A stretch of DNA of 64,000 bases from Sutcliffiella horikoshii (GTDB lineage Bacteria > Bacillota > Bacilli > Bacillales > Bacillaceae_I). This document shows, piece after piece, positions 32,853 to 41,443 of the stretch. The translations under genes were made by a program, and so were the position numbers. The stretch covers positions 3,984,666-4,048,665 of the forward strand of contig KV440964.1 of NCBI GenBank assembly GCA_001636495.1, read 5' to 3'. The stretch's first letter is position 1, and every line of letters begins with the position of its first letter. The notes beneath the pieces are model-generated. The model was not told the origin of the DNA. It saw nothing but the letters and a program-made list of their open reading frames with translations, and searched no databases.

Positions 32853-33017
32853 ATGCTAGTTTCAAAGAGATACTTTTTAACGGACATGGAACGTGAAAGT
32901 GTAGAACAAACTTTAACAAACAAAGGCCACCTGCGTGAAGAAGTATTAGGCATGGATGATGAAGAAATCATTCATATCTATCAAAAATACATGGTACAAG
33001 AGTTAATTACGAAATAG
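32853..33017 (+). CDS. BH0509-like small protein (54 aa)
   Basis: 54 residues starting at ATG 32853 with GAGGTG upstream. Pattern DMERESVEQTLTNKG...LGMDDEEIIHIYQKYM resembles the protein at 25127: E-R near the start, then M-D-x-E-x-I-x-H-x-Y. I take them as distant members of one family of small soluble helical proteins of unknown role. A terminator follows 20 bp after the stop. Confidence 0.65.
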   Translation: MLVSKRYFLTDMERESVEQTLTNKGHLREEVLGMDDEEIIHIYQKYMVQELITK

Positions 33018-33036
33018 CATAGATTCCCCCTAATGG

Positions 33037-33063
33037 AAAACCGTGACGAATGTCCGGTTTTTT
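33037..33063 (+). terminator. Terminator after the BH0509-like gene
   Basis: AAAACCG/CGGTTTT stem with an 11-base loop and six T. Confidence 0.8.
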
Positions 33064-33078
33064 AATTTGTTTACATAC

Positions 33079-33119
33079 AAAAAAACGACCTAGCCTTCAT
33101 TATGCTTCAGGTCGTTTTT
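33079..33119. terminator. Bidirectional terminator
   Basis: AAAACGACCT/AGGTCGTTTTT stem with T-runs on both strands; serves the minus-strand small gene at 33144. Confidence 0.85.
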
Positions 33120-33143
33120 GTATGAATAAGGGGGAGTGACTAA

Positions 33144-33278
33144 TTATTGTGGGCTTAACCCTTTAATCAGGTCCAATCGCGGCTTAACAACATCAACTTT
33201 AATGCCTTTGGCTTTATACTTATCTACAATCTTCCTGACATCGAGCCCCTTTTTCGTTTTCTCCACTGTTTTTTGCAT
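33144..33278 (-). CDS. Small basic protein (44 aa) downstream of htrA
   Basis: Minus-strand frame of 44 residues, ATG 33278, with AGAGGCGATTG about nine bases upstream. Sequence MQKTVEKTKKGLDVRKIVDK, continuing YKAKGIKVDVVKPRLDLIKG: basic, soluble, probably two short helices around an I-K-V-D-V strand. It begins 60 bp after the htrA stop on the same strand and may be co-transcribed. Not recognised. The terminator at 33079-33119 ends this unit. Confidence 0.6.
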   Translation of the reverse strand: MQKTVEKTKKGLDVRKIVDKYKAKGIKVDVVKPRLDLIKGLSPQ

Positions 33279-33338
33279 GTTTCAATCGCCTCTATTCATT
33301 AGATTTTTGGACTTAGATCACATACATTTCTATATACT

Positions 33339-34577
33339 TTAGAACATTTGTTTAACAAGTGTCATTTCTGCCTCTTCTAGCTTTCCATCTCGATAGTAGG
33401 AAACTTTCATTTTATCGCCGATATTCTTTTGACTATAAAGGAATTTTCTTAAACCAAGTGCATCCTTAATTTCCTGATCATCCAATTTTACAATGACATC
33501 ATATTCTTTCAGGCCGGCTTTATCGGCTGGAGACATGGATTCGACCCCTGTTACGACAATTCCATTTTTTACGTCTTCCGGTAGTTTCAATGTCGATCTT
33601 TGCGCTTCAAGTGGTACATCGGACAATGATGCCAGTCCTACACCCATGAATGGGCGTTGTACTTCTTTATGCTGTTCAAGATCCTCTATAATCGGTATTA
33701 CAGATGAAATTGGTATCGCAAAACCAATGCCTTCCACTCTGGATTGCGCAATTTTCATGGAGTTGATGCCGATGACTTCCCCGCGAAGATTGACAAGCGC
33801 ACCTCCACTATTACCGGGATTAATCGCTGCATCTGTCTGGATGACATCCGCTTCCCAGTCCGGCTGACCATTCTGATCTATGTCAACGGGTATGATCCGT
33901 TCTTTTCCACTGATGATACCTTGAGTGACAGAACCGAAAAATTCTAGTCCAAGAGGATTTCCAATTGCAATAACCGGTTCACCCAATGTGATAGAATCTG
34001 AGTCACCGAATGTTGCCACTTGCTTGATGTTTGCATCATCCACTGTCAATACAGCAAGGTCTGTTAATGCATCACTTCCAACCACTTCGGCTTCCACCCT
34101 GGTTCCATCCACCAGGCTAACCTCCACTTTGGAGGCTCCATCAATGACATGGGCGTTAGTTACAATGAACGCTTTCCCGTTCTCTTTCTTGTAAACCACT
34201 CCTGATCCTGTACCTGCCTCCTGATCCCCTTGTCCACCACGGGGATCAAACAGGGAATTTCCGCCTCTTTGTATATTAACTACCCCAACTACAGCTTCGG
34301 AAACGTTATCTACTGCACTTGTTATATTTGTTTGTATTTTTTCATATTCCACCTGGTCAGTCTGCACTACAGAGTTGGTTTCCACACTCATTGGGGGGTC
34401 TGCAGAAGCTTCCCCATTACGGTCCATGTAAAAGCCCCAATCGAGTAAGACCGGCAGCATTGCCACAACTCCAAGCGCACCAATTATTCCTCCTGTTATG
34501 GAAGCGAATAAGAGTTTTCCAAATGTTTTTTCCTTACGGGTTCTTTTTTGAGTGACATGATCATCATAATAACCCAA
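33339..34577 (-). CDS. htrA: HtrA/DegP-family membrane serine protease
   Basis: 412 residues. Short cytoplasmic start, one membrane anchor (about 21 to 47), then a trypsin-like domain with the catalytic triad His143 (VTNAHVID), Asp173 (LTDLAVL) and Ser257 (NPGNSGGALV), and one C-terminal PDZ domain (about 305 to 400). Extracytoplasmic quality-control protease for misfolded exported proteins, like B. subtilis HtrA/HtrB. TTG 34577 is preceded by GAGGTG at seven bases. It follows the response regulator and kinase genes on the same strand (gap 117 bp); secretion-stress control by them, as by CssRS in B. subtilis, is plausible but not shown. Confidence 0.92.
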   Translation of the reverse strand: MGYYDDHVTQKRTRKEKTFGKLLFASITGGIIGALGVVAMLPVLLDWGFYMDRNGEASADPPMSVETNSVVQTDQVEYEKIQTNITSAVDNVSEAVVGVVNIQRGGNSLFDPRGGQGDQEAGTGSGVVYKKENGKAFIVTNAHVIDGASKVEVSLVDGTRVEAEVVGSDALTDLAVLTVDDANIKQVATFGDSDSITLGEPVIAIGNPLGLEFFGSVTQGIISGKERIIPVDIDQNGQPDWEADVIQTDAAINPGNSGGALVNLRGEVIGINSMKIAQSRVEGIGFAIPISSVIPIIEDLEQHKEVQRPFMGVGLASLSDVPLEAQRSTLKLPEDVKNGIVVTGVESMSPADKAGLKEYDVIVKLDDQEIKDALGLRKFLYSQKNIGDKMKVSYYRDGKLEEAEMTLVKQMF

Positions 34578-34694
34578 ATTCCTTCACCTCATCATGAGAA
34601 TGTTTTTTACCTACTTCTATTAAACCCTTATAGGATGAAAGTAATCTTAAAGAAAAATGAGAATACGATGAGAAATTCAAGAACGTTTCTGCAG

Positions 34695-36113
34695 CTATAT
34701 TTCCTTATCAAAGACTCCGTTCAACGTCACTGTAATGATGGTCCACTCACCCTCCATACTTTCGGCAACGATGGAACCGTTATAGTTATCCACCATTCTT
34801 TTGGCGATGGACAGTCCGAGTCCCTGACCGCCTTTTTCCCTGCTTCTTGCTTTGTCCACTCTGTAGAAACGGTCAAAAATTTTCTGCAAATCCTCTTGTG
34901 GGATTCCGATACCATAATCTTTAATGGAGATAGTAAACTGATTGTTGTTTTTATCCGTTGTAACCTCCACTGTCTTGGATTCATTGGAATATTTCACTGC
35001 ATTATCAATCAGTATGATGAGTACCTGTTCAAGGTGCCTTTCTGCTATGGCGACCTTTACAGGCTCTTTCAGATTGTCTATAAACTTAATGGTGAAATTG
35101 GGATGAAGTAAGGTGAACTTTTTGATAACATCTTCCACGACACATACGGGCTCTATCAGATCCTCCACCACTTCCAATCGGTCGGATTCCAGACGGGTCA
35201 GTTCCAATAGCTCATACACGAGCATTTTCAATCTTTCTACTTCTTGCTCGGACGCTTTCAATGACTCCTCCAGCACTTCGGGGTCATTCTTGCCCCAACG
35301 GTTCAACAGTTTCAGATGCCCCTCCAAAATGGAGATTGGCGTGCGCAGTTCATGAGAGGCATCCTCCACAAATTGCTTCTGCTTCTGAAACGACATTTCC
35401 ACATCATCCATCATCTCATTGAATACGTTGGACAGATCAGCGATTTCGTCCTTTTGATTTTTATCTTGGGGGACTCGTTCTTTAAAGCCTCGCTTTTTAA
35501 TACGTTTCATGGTATCGGTGAGAGCTTGGATCGGGGCAAGCAGTTGTTTGGCAATGAGCATGCCGCCAACGCCGCTCAAGAGAATGGCACCTGCTCCGGC
35601 AGACCATGTCACTAGAAAAATCAATCCTTGCAACCGCTCATAGTTTTTTAAGTCTCGTATAATTTCTATGTACCCAATAAATCCATTTGTTATCACCGGT
35701 TCACGATGAATTAAATAATGTTTTCCGTTTACCTTCACATGTTCCAAGTTTTCACTCTCAACAGGTGTGATAAGCAGTTCCCTCGGTAGATTGGTGGCCA
35801 CTGCAACAATAAGGGCCCCCTCCTTATCAATCACCCTGATCAGTTCATTGGTTTCATTCACTTTTTCAATAAAACCGCTGCTATTGATGATTTCCGAGCG
35901 TCCGACAAAAAAAGGCTGCTCCGAGAAATAAGCCTGAATCTCTTTCATCTTCTCCTGGATATTACGTTCTTCCTGCTCAATCATCCATGTTCTCATCACA
36001 TAATATTGAACAGAATTGTAGGCTACGAAAAGGACGAATAAAACCAAGGAAGACCATATGGTTATTTTCCACCTGATCGGCAGCTGCTTCATGTACCTTT
36101 GAAATCGATTCAT
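34695..36113 (-). CDS. Sensor histidine kinase
   Basis: 472 residues. Membrane helices at about 19-40 and 165-188 bracket an extracytoplasmic sensor of about 125 residues; HAMP follows (about 189-243), then the HisKA domain with phosphorylated His254 (EDASHELRTPI), and the ATPase domain with N box (LIDNAVKYS), G1 (DYGIGIP), F box (FDRFYRVD) and G2 (GGQGLGLSI). Overlaps the end of the regulator gene by four bases (ATGA at 36110-36113), so the pair is translationally coupled. The sensor domain is unassigned. Overall type resembles YkoH-class kinases. Confidence 0.93.
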   Translation of the reverse strand: MNRFQRYMKQLPIRWKITIWSSLVLFVLFVAYNSVQYYVMRTWMIEQEERNIQEKMKEIQAYFSEQPFFVGRSEIINSSGFIEKVNETNELIRVIDKEGALIVAVATNLPRELLITPVESENLEHVKVNGKHYLIHREPVITNGFIGYIEIIRDLKNYERLQGLIFLVTWSAGAGAILLSGVGGMLIAKQLLAPIQALTDTMKRIKKRGFKERVPQDKNQKDEIADLSNVFNEMMDDVEMSFQKQKQFVEDASHELRTPISILEGHLKLLNRWGKNDPEVLEESLKASEQEVERLKMLVYELLELTRLESDRLEVVEDLIEPVCVVEDVIKKFTLLHPNFTIKFIDNLKEPVKVAIAERHLEQVLIILIDNAVKYSNESKTVEVTTDKNNNQFTISIKDYGIGIPQEDLQKIFDRFYRVDKARSREKGGQGLGLSIAKRMVDNYNGSIVAESMEGEWTIITVTLNGVFDKEI

Positions 36114-36787
36114 TTTCTCATCACATAACCCGTCCCGCGCACTGTTTGTATGTAGCTTTCTTCATCCGGTTTATCAATTTTGTTCCGTAAATAGCGGACA
36201 TAAACATCCACGACATTTGTCTCGGCATAGGAACCGAGCTCCCACACCTTATCCAAAAGAAGCTCCCTTGTTAATACTCTGTTGACATTTGTCATGAATA
36301 CTACCAGTAGGTCGAACTCCCTTTTGGTCAGTTCAATCTGCTCCTCTGACCTTGTTACCGTTCTTGCATCTAGATCCACCTTTAGCTCGCGGAAGGTCAA
36401 AACATTGTTCTCGACTTCCTTTTTCCCTTCCATTCGGCGCATAAGCGCTCGAATTCTTGCCAAAAGCTCTTCAATTGCAAATGGCTTTGACATATAATCG
36501 TCAGCACCGCTATCAAGTCCTGACACCTTATCCATCACACTATCGCGGGCTGTTAGCATGATGATGGGGGTTTCTTTTGCCGCACGAATTCTCCGGCATA
36601 CCTCCATCCCACTAAGCCCTGGCAGCATCAAGTCAAGCAGGATAATATCCCACTCTTCTTTTAATGCAAGCTCAAGCCCCGCTCTCCCATCATAGGAGGT
36701 GGACACTTCAAAACCTTCATATTGTAATTCAAGCTCAATAAAACGAGCAAGATTTTTTTCGTCTTCTATTATAAGAACTCTACACAT
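36110..36787 (-). CDS. OmpR-family response regulator
   Basis: 225 residues. Receiver domain with acidic pocket EDE at 8-10, phosphorylation site Asp52 (ILLDLMLPG), Thr in MLTARDS and Lys in YMSKPF; winged-helix DNA-binding domain at about 125-223 (LTKREFDLL, then VDVYVRYLRNKID and TVRGTGYVM). ATG 36787 follows AGGTGGAGGTG. Six 20 bp repeats (36941-37060) lie 150 to 270 bp upstream and could be its own binding array. First gene of a regulator-kinase operon followed by htrA. Confidence 0.94.
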   Translation of the reverse strand: MCRVLIIEDEKNLARFIELELQYEGFEVSTSYDGRAGLELALKEEWDIILLDLMLPGLSGMEVCRRIRAAKETPIIMLTARDSVMDKVSGLDSGADDYMSKPFAIEELLARIRALMRRMEGKKEVENNVLTFRELKVDLDARTVTRSEEQIELTKREFDLLVVFMTNVNRVLTRELLLDKVWELGSYAETNVVDVYVRYLRNKIDKPDEESYIQTVRGTGYVMRK

Positions 36788-36940
36788 GGTTGCACCTCCA
36801 CCTTTAAAGTGGCTTCTTGGTAATATTTTTGACGTATCCCTTGATTTTAAGTCACTCTTTAATACTACCTAATAATTGGTGGAGTTGGGATGAGAATTTG
36901 ATGAGAATTCAAAGTGTAATGTTCGTGTAACTTCTGTGTA

Positions 36941-37060
36941 AAATTGGATATAAACTTTTTACAATGGATATATCATTCTTCCAATGGATAAAATGCTTTT
37001 ACAATGGATATATCAGTTTTACAATGGATAAAACTCTTTTACAATGGATATCCCAATTGG
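36941..37060. repeat. Six exact 20 bp-phased tandem repeats
   Basis: The core (A/C)AATGGATA with upstream TTTTA recurs at 36941 (as AAATTGGATA), 36961, 36981, 37001, 37021 and 37041, each exactly 20 bp apart. Alternate linkers are TATCANTTTT-like and AAANNCTTTT-like, giving a 40 bp super-period. Located between the response regulator gene and the next gene. Confidence 0.85.
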
Positions 37061-37087
37061 CGGAATGAATTAATCCAAAATGCACAC

Positions 37088-37136
37088 AAAAAAAAGGACA
37101 GATTCCTTATTCTGTGAGGGTTTCCTGTCCTTTTCT
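37088..37136 (-). terminator. Terminator after the DUF1992 gene
   Basis: Minus strand AAAAGGACAG/CTGTCCTTTTTTTT with a 23-base loop. Confidence 0.8.
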
Positions 37137-37143
37137 CTTATAT

Positions 37144-37521
37144 TTAATCAAATCTATTCATAATCTGATTCTGATAGTCTTTGAAAACTGCGGAATTCGC
37201 ATCTTTTTTCTTTTTTTGAATAAGTTGCTGAAGCCGAAGCTGCTTTTCCGTCAACCTCTGGTTCAAACGCGCTTCTTCAACATCACTGCGCGCTCCTTCA
37301 ATAAGGTCCTCGAGGTATTCAATCTCGGTTCTTACTTGTTGTTCTTCCATCATCCCGGCATTTTTCATCATTTTGTAGGCCATTCTCATTTCCGGGGGGA
37401 CATGTGACAAATCATCGAATTCCAACCGCATCCCGTACCCTGGCAAATTCTCAAACTCTCCATCCTCATAAGCCTTTCTAATCTTTTCATCCGTCAATCG
37501 AAAAAAGTCCACCGCACTCAC
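37144..37521 (-). CDS. DUF1992 (DnaJ-homologue subfamily C member 28 type) protein
   Basis: 125 residues. The conserved DUF1992 block covers about residues 4 to 70: a helix with IRKAYEDGEFENLPGYGMRLEF followed by PPEMRMAYKMMKNAG. The second half is a charged helix (EEARLNQRLTEKQLRLQQLI). Small cytoplasmic protein of unknown function, found in bacteria and as part of a eukaryotic J-protein. No J domain here. ATG 37521; single-gene unit with its own terminator. Confidence 0.85.
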   Translation of the reverse strand: MSAVDFFRLTDEKIRKAYEDGEFENLPGYGMRLEFDDLSHVPPEMRMAYKMMKNAGMMEEQQVRTEIEYLEDLIEGARSDVEEARLNQRLTEKQLRLQQLIQKKKKDANSAVFKDYQNQIMNRFD

Positions 37522-37631
37522 CCTTTTCTTTTTCGTTACTAACAGTGTACCCCAATTCTTTCAAAAAGAATGTGTATTTTTTCTGAACATTCTAACAAAT
37601 ATACTATAGTCTTCGTCCTATTAAATTTCTA

Positions 37632-37660
37632 TTGTCGGATGTTTGTCTGAGCGTTATAAT
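37632..37660 (+). promoter_or_regulatory. SigA promoter of the purine permease gene
   Basis: TTGTCG (37632-37637), 17 bp spacer, TATAAT (37655-37660). A CTGAACATT (about 37575) resembles one PurR box half, but a second box is not convincing. No purine riboswitch core was found. Confidence 0.6.
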
Positions 37661-37720
37661 ACTTGTTTGTGGGTCCTGTGCGACCGGGTGGGAGAGGGAA
37701 ACTGAATAAGGTGTTTTATT

Positions 37721-39016
37721 ATGTGTCAATGGATGAAGAATTCATTTGATCTGGCTGGTCATGAGACGACTCTAAAGCGTGAAATGATGGCCGGAATGAT
37801 CTCTTTCTTTACCATTGTGTACATTATTGCTGTTAATGCAACGATTCTTGCAGAAGCAGGTATTCCGATTGAGGCCGGAATCATTGCCACCATCCTCACT
37901 TGTGTAGTGGGCTGTTGGCTAATGGGATTTTGGGCGAATGCGCCAATCATCCTCGTTCCGGGTATGGGAATCAACGCGATGTTTACGTATACGTTGGTTC
38001 ACTCTATGGGATTAACCTGGCAAGAAGCATTGGGCGTCGTAGTGGTTTCTGGTGTAATTGTGACGATCATTTCGTTTACAAAGCTTGCACAAGTACTACT
38101 TGAGGCGATTCCAAGTTCTCTGAAGCATGCAATTACGGTTGGTTTAGGGTTATTCTTGACCCTGATCGGGTTGGAAAAAGGCGGTCTTATCGTAAAGGGT
38201 GAAAATTCTCTGTTATCACTGGGAGATGTTTCTAGTCCTTATGTGATTGGCACGATTCTGACTGTGATTATTGCTATCGTATTGTTTATGCGAAATGTCC
38301 CAGCCAACTTTTTAATCAGTATTGTTGCTGGTACTGTTATCGCAGCTGCTTTGGGAGTGGTAAACTTCTCTGATGTTGGAGGAAGTGCTTTACCGTTGGA
38401 TAGCTACCTTTCCTTATTTGGTGCCGTTTCATTTGCAAAGATTGGAGAGTTCACGTTTTTAGTGGCTGTCTTCTCTTTAACGATGGTTCTCTTGTTTGAG
38501 AACATCGGGCTTATCAACGGACACCTGGGAATGATCAACCGCCCTGAAAAGTTCAAGCGTTCCTTCCAGGCAAACGGAATCTCCATTTTAACAAGTGGAC
38601 TTTTCGGTACCAGTCCTACCGTTTCGACGGTGGAAACGGCTGCAGGTATTGCCGCTGGCGGAAGAACCGGTGTAACAGCAATTACGACAGGAAGCCTATT
38701 TTTGCTTTCCATATTTGCGATTCCCTTTATTAAAATAATTCCTGGCAGTGCGATTGCGCCAATCTTAATCATCATTGGTGTATTGATGCTTCAATCTGTG
38801 AAGCAGATCGACTTCCAAGACCTATCAGAAGGATTCCCTGCGTTCTTAGTAATTGTAATGATTCCATTCTCTTACTCTATCGCAGACGGAATTGCATTTG
38901 GATTCATTGCCTACCCGCTCATGAAGCTGGCACTAGGTAAAGCAAAAGAAGTCTCCGCTCCACTATATGTGATCGCGGCACTCTTCTTCCTGACGTATCT
39001 GACAAATGTGCATTGA
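37721..39016 (+). CDS. AzgA/PbuG-type purine permease (NCS2 family)
   Basis: 431 residues with 12 to 14 membrane helices. Family marks: AGMISFFTIVYIIAVNATIL near the N-terminus, APIILVPGMGINAMFTY, and GTSPTVSTVETAAGIAAGGRTG, the substrate-site region of AzgA-like hypoxanthine/guanine/adenine transporters (PbuG and PbuO of B. subtilis). It takes up purine bases with protons. ATG 37721 has AAGGTG seven bases upstream. Monocistronic between a good SigA promoter and a long perfect terminator. Which purine is preferred cannot be told. Confidence 0.9.
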   Translation: MCQWMKNSFDLAGHETTLKREMMAGMISFFTIVYIIAVNATILAEAGIPIEAGIIATILTCVVGCWLMGFWANAPIILVPGMGINAMFTYTLVHSMGLTWQEALGVVVVSGVIVTIISFTKLAQVLLEAIPSSLKHAITVGLGLFLTLIGLEKGGLIVKGENSLLSLGDVSSPYVIGTILTVIIAIVLFMRNVPANFLISIVAGTVIAAALGVVNFSDVGGSALPLDSYLSLFGAVSFAKIGEFTFLVAVFSLTMVLLFENIGLINGHLGMINRPEKFKRSFQANGISILTSGLFGTSPTVSTVETAAGIAAGGRTGVTAITTGSLFLLSIFAIPFIKIIPGSAIAPILIIIGVLMLQSVKQIDFQDLSEGFPAFLVIVMIPFSYSIADGIAFGFIAYPLMKLALGKAKEVSAPLYVIAALFFLTYLTNVH

Positions 39017-39067
39017 TGGTTCAAAGATTGATTTTAAAGATTGATTGATATATAGAAGTAAAAGTTC

Positions 39068-39109
39068 AAAAAAAATCCTTGAGGGGTCTGACCCCTCAAG
39101 GATTTTTTT
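39068..39109. terminator. Near-perfect long bidirectional terminator
   Basis: AAATCCTTGAGGGGTC/GACCCCTCAAGGATTT around a single central T, with A- and T-runs on each side. Contains the GGGGTCTGACCCC core also seen at 24998. Confidence 0.9.
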
Positions 39110-39162
39110 GATTTATGGCGAATAGTAAATGGTTGAGATCCTTTATCCTATTCTCTCCGGCT

Positions 39163-39609
39163 TCATCGTACAAATGCTTCTCGGCGGTCGGAGAATGCAT
39201 CGACCAGCCACCTTGGATGCATTGGCAAGAGGTCGTGCGGCAATTTGTTTGGGGCAAAGTACTTGAGCTCGATCAGTGCGGGGTCCTTTTTTGATGTAGT
39301 CCCCCCTGTAATTTCCGCCTCGAAATAGGATGTCACAAACTGCACCAAGCGCCCATCCGGGTATTCGAAAGTTTGCGACTCGGGATCAGAGTAAACTCCA
39401 ATCAGGCGATGTGGATCAACAACCAATCCTGTATCTTGATAAACCTCGCGCACAGCTGCTTCTTCCACCGTCTCCCCCGGCTCAACGTGTCCGGCGGGAA
39501 TGGTCCATAAGCCCACGTCCGCTCTCTTTTGTAATAAAATCCTTTTCTGCTCGTCAAAGATGATCACTGCCACTGCAGGATACATGCTAATAGGTTTTTG
39601 CTTATTCAT
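39163..39609 (-). CDS. NUDIX hydrolase
   Basis: 148 residues. NUDIX box GHVEPGETVEEAAVREVYQD followed by TGL, at about residues 43 to 66, fits G-x5-E-x7-R-E-U-x-E-E-x-G-U except that the first Glu of the E-E pair is Gln and the second Asp. The metal site may thus be weaker or altered. C-terminal half has YFAPNKLPHDLLPMHPRW. Hydrolyses nucleoside diphosphate-linked compounds; substrate unknown. ATG 39609 lies after an AGGAGTACTCCT palindrome that includes the ribosome binding site. Confidence 0.85.
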   Translation of the reverse strand: MNKQKPISMYPAVAVIIFDEQKRILLQKRADVGLWTIPAGHVEPGETVEEAAVREVYQDTGLVVDPHRLIGVYSDPESQTFEYPDGRLVQFVTSYFEAEITGGTTSKKDPALIELKYFAPNKLPHDLLPMHPRWLVDAFSDRREAFVR

Positions 39610-39769
39610 AATAGGAGTACTCCTAACACTACTTTTTTACCTAGTCTAACGCGCTCGTACGCTACTTTCAACGGAAAGCCCTGGCCCCCGATAAAAATAG
39701 GTCTTTTCTCCAGATGAAATATTCCATAATGTACATATTTCGTGGTCAGAAGCTACCAATCTGCCAAGA

Positions 39770-39968
39770 TACCCCCATAAAATAAGTATGTTTTCGTAGG
39801 TTTTTTTGCTTTCGTAGTTTTATACAAACCGTTATACTCCTTGCTGTCGGGCTCTTTTCCTAGTTGTACAGAATAAACTGCACACCTATTTTAGAGTAGG
39901 TAACCAGTAAAAAGTCCAATTGCCGACTTTTTACTAGCTTATAGCAACAATCTTTGAGAAAAGAGTAT
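39770..39968 (-). repeat. Dispersed repeat R1, copy 2 (inverted)
   Basis: Reverse complement of copy 1 at 9303-9490: blocks AAAGTCCAATTGCCGACTTT (39912 on), GCAACAATCTTTGAGAAAAG (39947 on) and GCTCTTTTCC (39850) all occur in inverted order. Non-coding; the intervening sequence differs. Confidence 0.75.
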
Positions 39969-40000
39969 AAAAAAACCAGCGTATCTTATACACGCTGGTT
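39969..40000 (-). terminator. Terminator overlapping the stop codon
   Basis: Minus strand AACCAGCG/CGCTGGTT stem followed by seven T. The stop codon of the gene at 39986 lies in the hairpin loop. Confidence 0.85.
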
Positions 40001-40303
40001 CAACCCATTCATTGTACGTATTTCCTCTTTTGTCACTTCTGTACCCAACTCATAAATGGCTACAAAAATTTTGTCCAGAATCAACTGTTGTTTATCCCGA
40101 TGCTCCTGAGTTTTCTTCTCATTAAGGGGACTGGTGTAGGCATCTGGGCTGTATTCTGTGTTGTGAAGCTGTTCAAACAGCCTCTCAATCTCGTGGATCT
40201 CAGGTTCCGAAGCCAACACTTCATAGTACTTGACTTGGTCATCGAATGGTTCCCGATGTATCTGACCTGTTTCCATCGTTACATAGTACGTATATCTTTC
40301 CAT
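39986..40303 (-). CDS. Hypothetical cytosolic protein (105 aa)
   Basis: 105 residues, acidic and helical. First strand pair MERYTYYVTMETGQIHREPF, then KYYEVLASEPEIHEIERLFE and a helix with QEHRDKQQLILDKIFVAIYE. No known motif or membrane segment. ATG 40303 follows AGGAACTCC-type purine stretch. The last codons form one arm of the terminator hairpin. Its own neighbours on that strand are a 39-residue gene upstream at 40336. Confidence 0.65.
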   Translation of the reverse strand: MERYTYYVTMETGQIHREPFDDQVKYYEVLASEPEIHEIERLFEQLHNTEYSPDAYTSPLNEKKTQEHRDKQQLILDKIFVAIYELGTEVTKEEIRTMNGLNQRV

Positions 40304-40335
40304 GTGGAGTTCCTCCCATCACAAATCACATGTCG

Positions 40336-40455
40336 TTATGCGCTTTTCGTGTCAGTGCTAGTGGATGTGCTTTTTCTTTCTTTATAATATTTGAAGCCTT
40401 CTTTTACTAAGATAGGTAATACAGCAATAAACACTCTTCTGAATAGTTTTCCCAT
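40336..40455 (-). CDS. Small basic protein (39 aa)
   Basis: Minus-strand frame of 39 residues, ATG 40455, eight bases after AAGGAGG. Amphipathic start MGKLFRRVFIAVLPILVKEG, then FKYYKERK and a Ser/Thr tail STSTSTDTKSA. Could insert in or lie along the membrane. Not recognised, but the strong ribosome binding site and clean ends support it. It precedes the 105-residue gene by about 30 bp, so both may form one operon. Confidence 0.6.
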   Translation of the reverse strand: MGKLFRRVFIAVLPILVKEGFKYYKERKSTSTSTDTKSA

Positions 40456-40642
40456 ACTATCGCCTCCTTGTTTTTATAATGTTGTAATACCCGCACTTCT
40501 CTCCAATAAAACAAATACATTTTTCAATAGAGCACATTCACGAGCATATTATTAGTTTCAATTCAAGATATCGTGGTATATATTAGTTATACAGGAGGTG
40601 CGCATTTCCTGTACATAAATTATACAAAAGGGAGAGATTTGA

Positions 40643-41443
40643 TTGAAAAAGTTACGTTTATTGATTGCAGGTATCGCAAGTATTTTGGCATTCTCGGTAT
40701 TAGGAAGCTTTGCAAGCGCTGATGATCACGCAATGGTCCGTATCATTCACGCTTCCCCAGATGCTCCAGCAGTTGATGTTTATGTAAATGGCGAAGCAAC
40801 AGTCGAAAATGCAGAATTTAAAGCAGCTACTGATTACATGAACCTGCCAGCAGGAACGCACAAAGTGGAAATCTATGCAGCTGGAACAATGGGCGAAGCA
40901 GATCCTGTCATCGCTACTTATCTAACAATCGAAGCTGGAATGTCTTATACCGTTGCAGCAATTAACACATTGGAAAACCTTGAATTGTCTGTTACTACTG
41001 ACGACAACATGGTAGCTGAAGGCCAAGCGAAAATTCGTGTAGGTCACTTCTCACCTGACGCACCTGCAGTAAACGTAGGATTAATTGATGGAGATGACGT
41101 ATTCTCCGGAGCTGAATTCAAAGCAGTAACAGATTACATGACACTTGACGCCGGAACATATGATTTGGAAGTTCGTACAGCTGAAGGTGGAGATCAAGTA
41201 TTAGATCTATCTGGTACAATGCTTGAAGAAAATAAAGTTTACTCTGTATACGCTATTAATACAGTGGACAGCATCGAAATATTATTATTAGAAGATAACA
41301 CAATGATGCCAAGTGAAATGCCTCAAACAGGTATGGGTGGTGCATCTCAATCTAATGGAATGAACACTTGGGCATTGATTGCCGGACTTCTAGTGGTTGG
41401 AGCAGCGATTGTTGGAGTGCTTCGCTTTGCGGTTCAAAAATAA
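40643..41443 (+). CDS. DUF4397 surface protein with sortase-type C-terminus
   Basis: 266 residues. Signal peptide (KKLRLLIAGIASILAFSVLG, cleavage near FASA-DDHA), then two DUF4397 repeats: AMVRIIHASPDAPAVDVYVN (about 29-125) and AKIRVGHFSPDAPAVNVGLI (about 130-220). The C-terminus has MPQTGMGG, a variant of the LPxTG sorting signal, then a hydrophobic helix and a short positive tail (RFAVQK). The protein is thus probably anchored to peptidoglycan by the sortase encoded next, which overlaps it. TTG 40643 is preceded by GGGAGAG. Ligand of DUF4397 domains is unknown. Confidence 0.88.
   Translation: MKKLRLLIAGIASILAFSVLGSFASADDHAMVRIIHASPDAPAVDVYVNGEATVENAEFKAATDYMNLPAGTHKVEIYAAGTMGEADPVIATYLTIEAGMSYTVAAINTLENLELSVTTDDNMVAEGQAKIRVGHFSPDAPAVNVGLIDGDDVFSGAEFKAVTDYMTLDAGTYDLEVRTAEGGDQVLDLSGTMLEENKVYSVYAINTVDSIEILLLEDNTMMPSEMPQTGMGGASQSNGMNTWALIAGLLVVGAAIVGVLRFAVQK

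Noticed and set aside
36941-37060. CRISPR-like or coding repeat
   Set aside because: The period is only 20 bp and linkers are themselves repeated; no open frame crosses it.
37522-37720. Purine riboswitch upstream of the purine permease
   Set aside because: The conserved junction and loop sequences of the purine aptamer are absent; only a SigA promoter and a weak PurR-like half site are seen.
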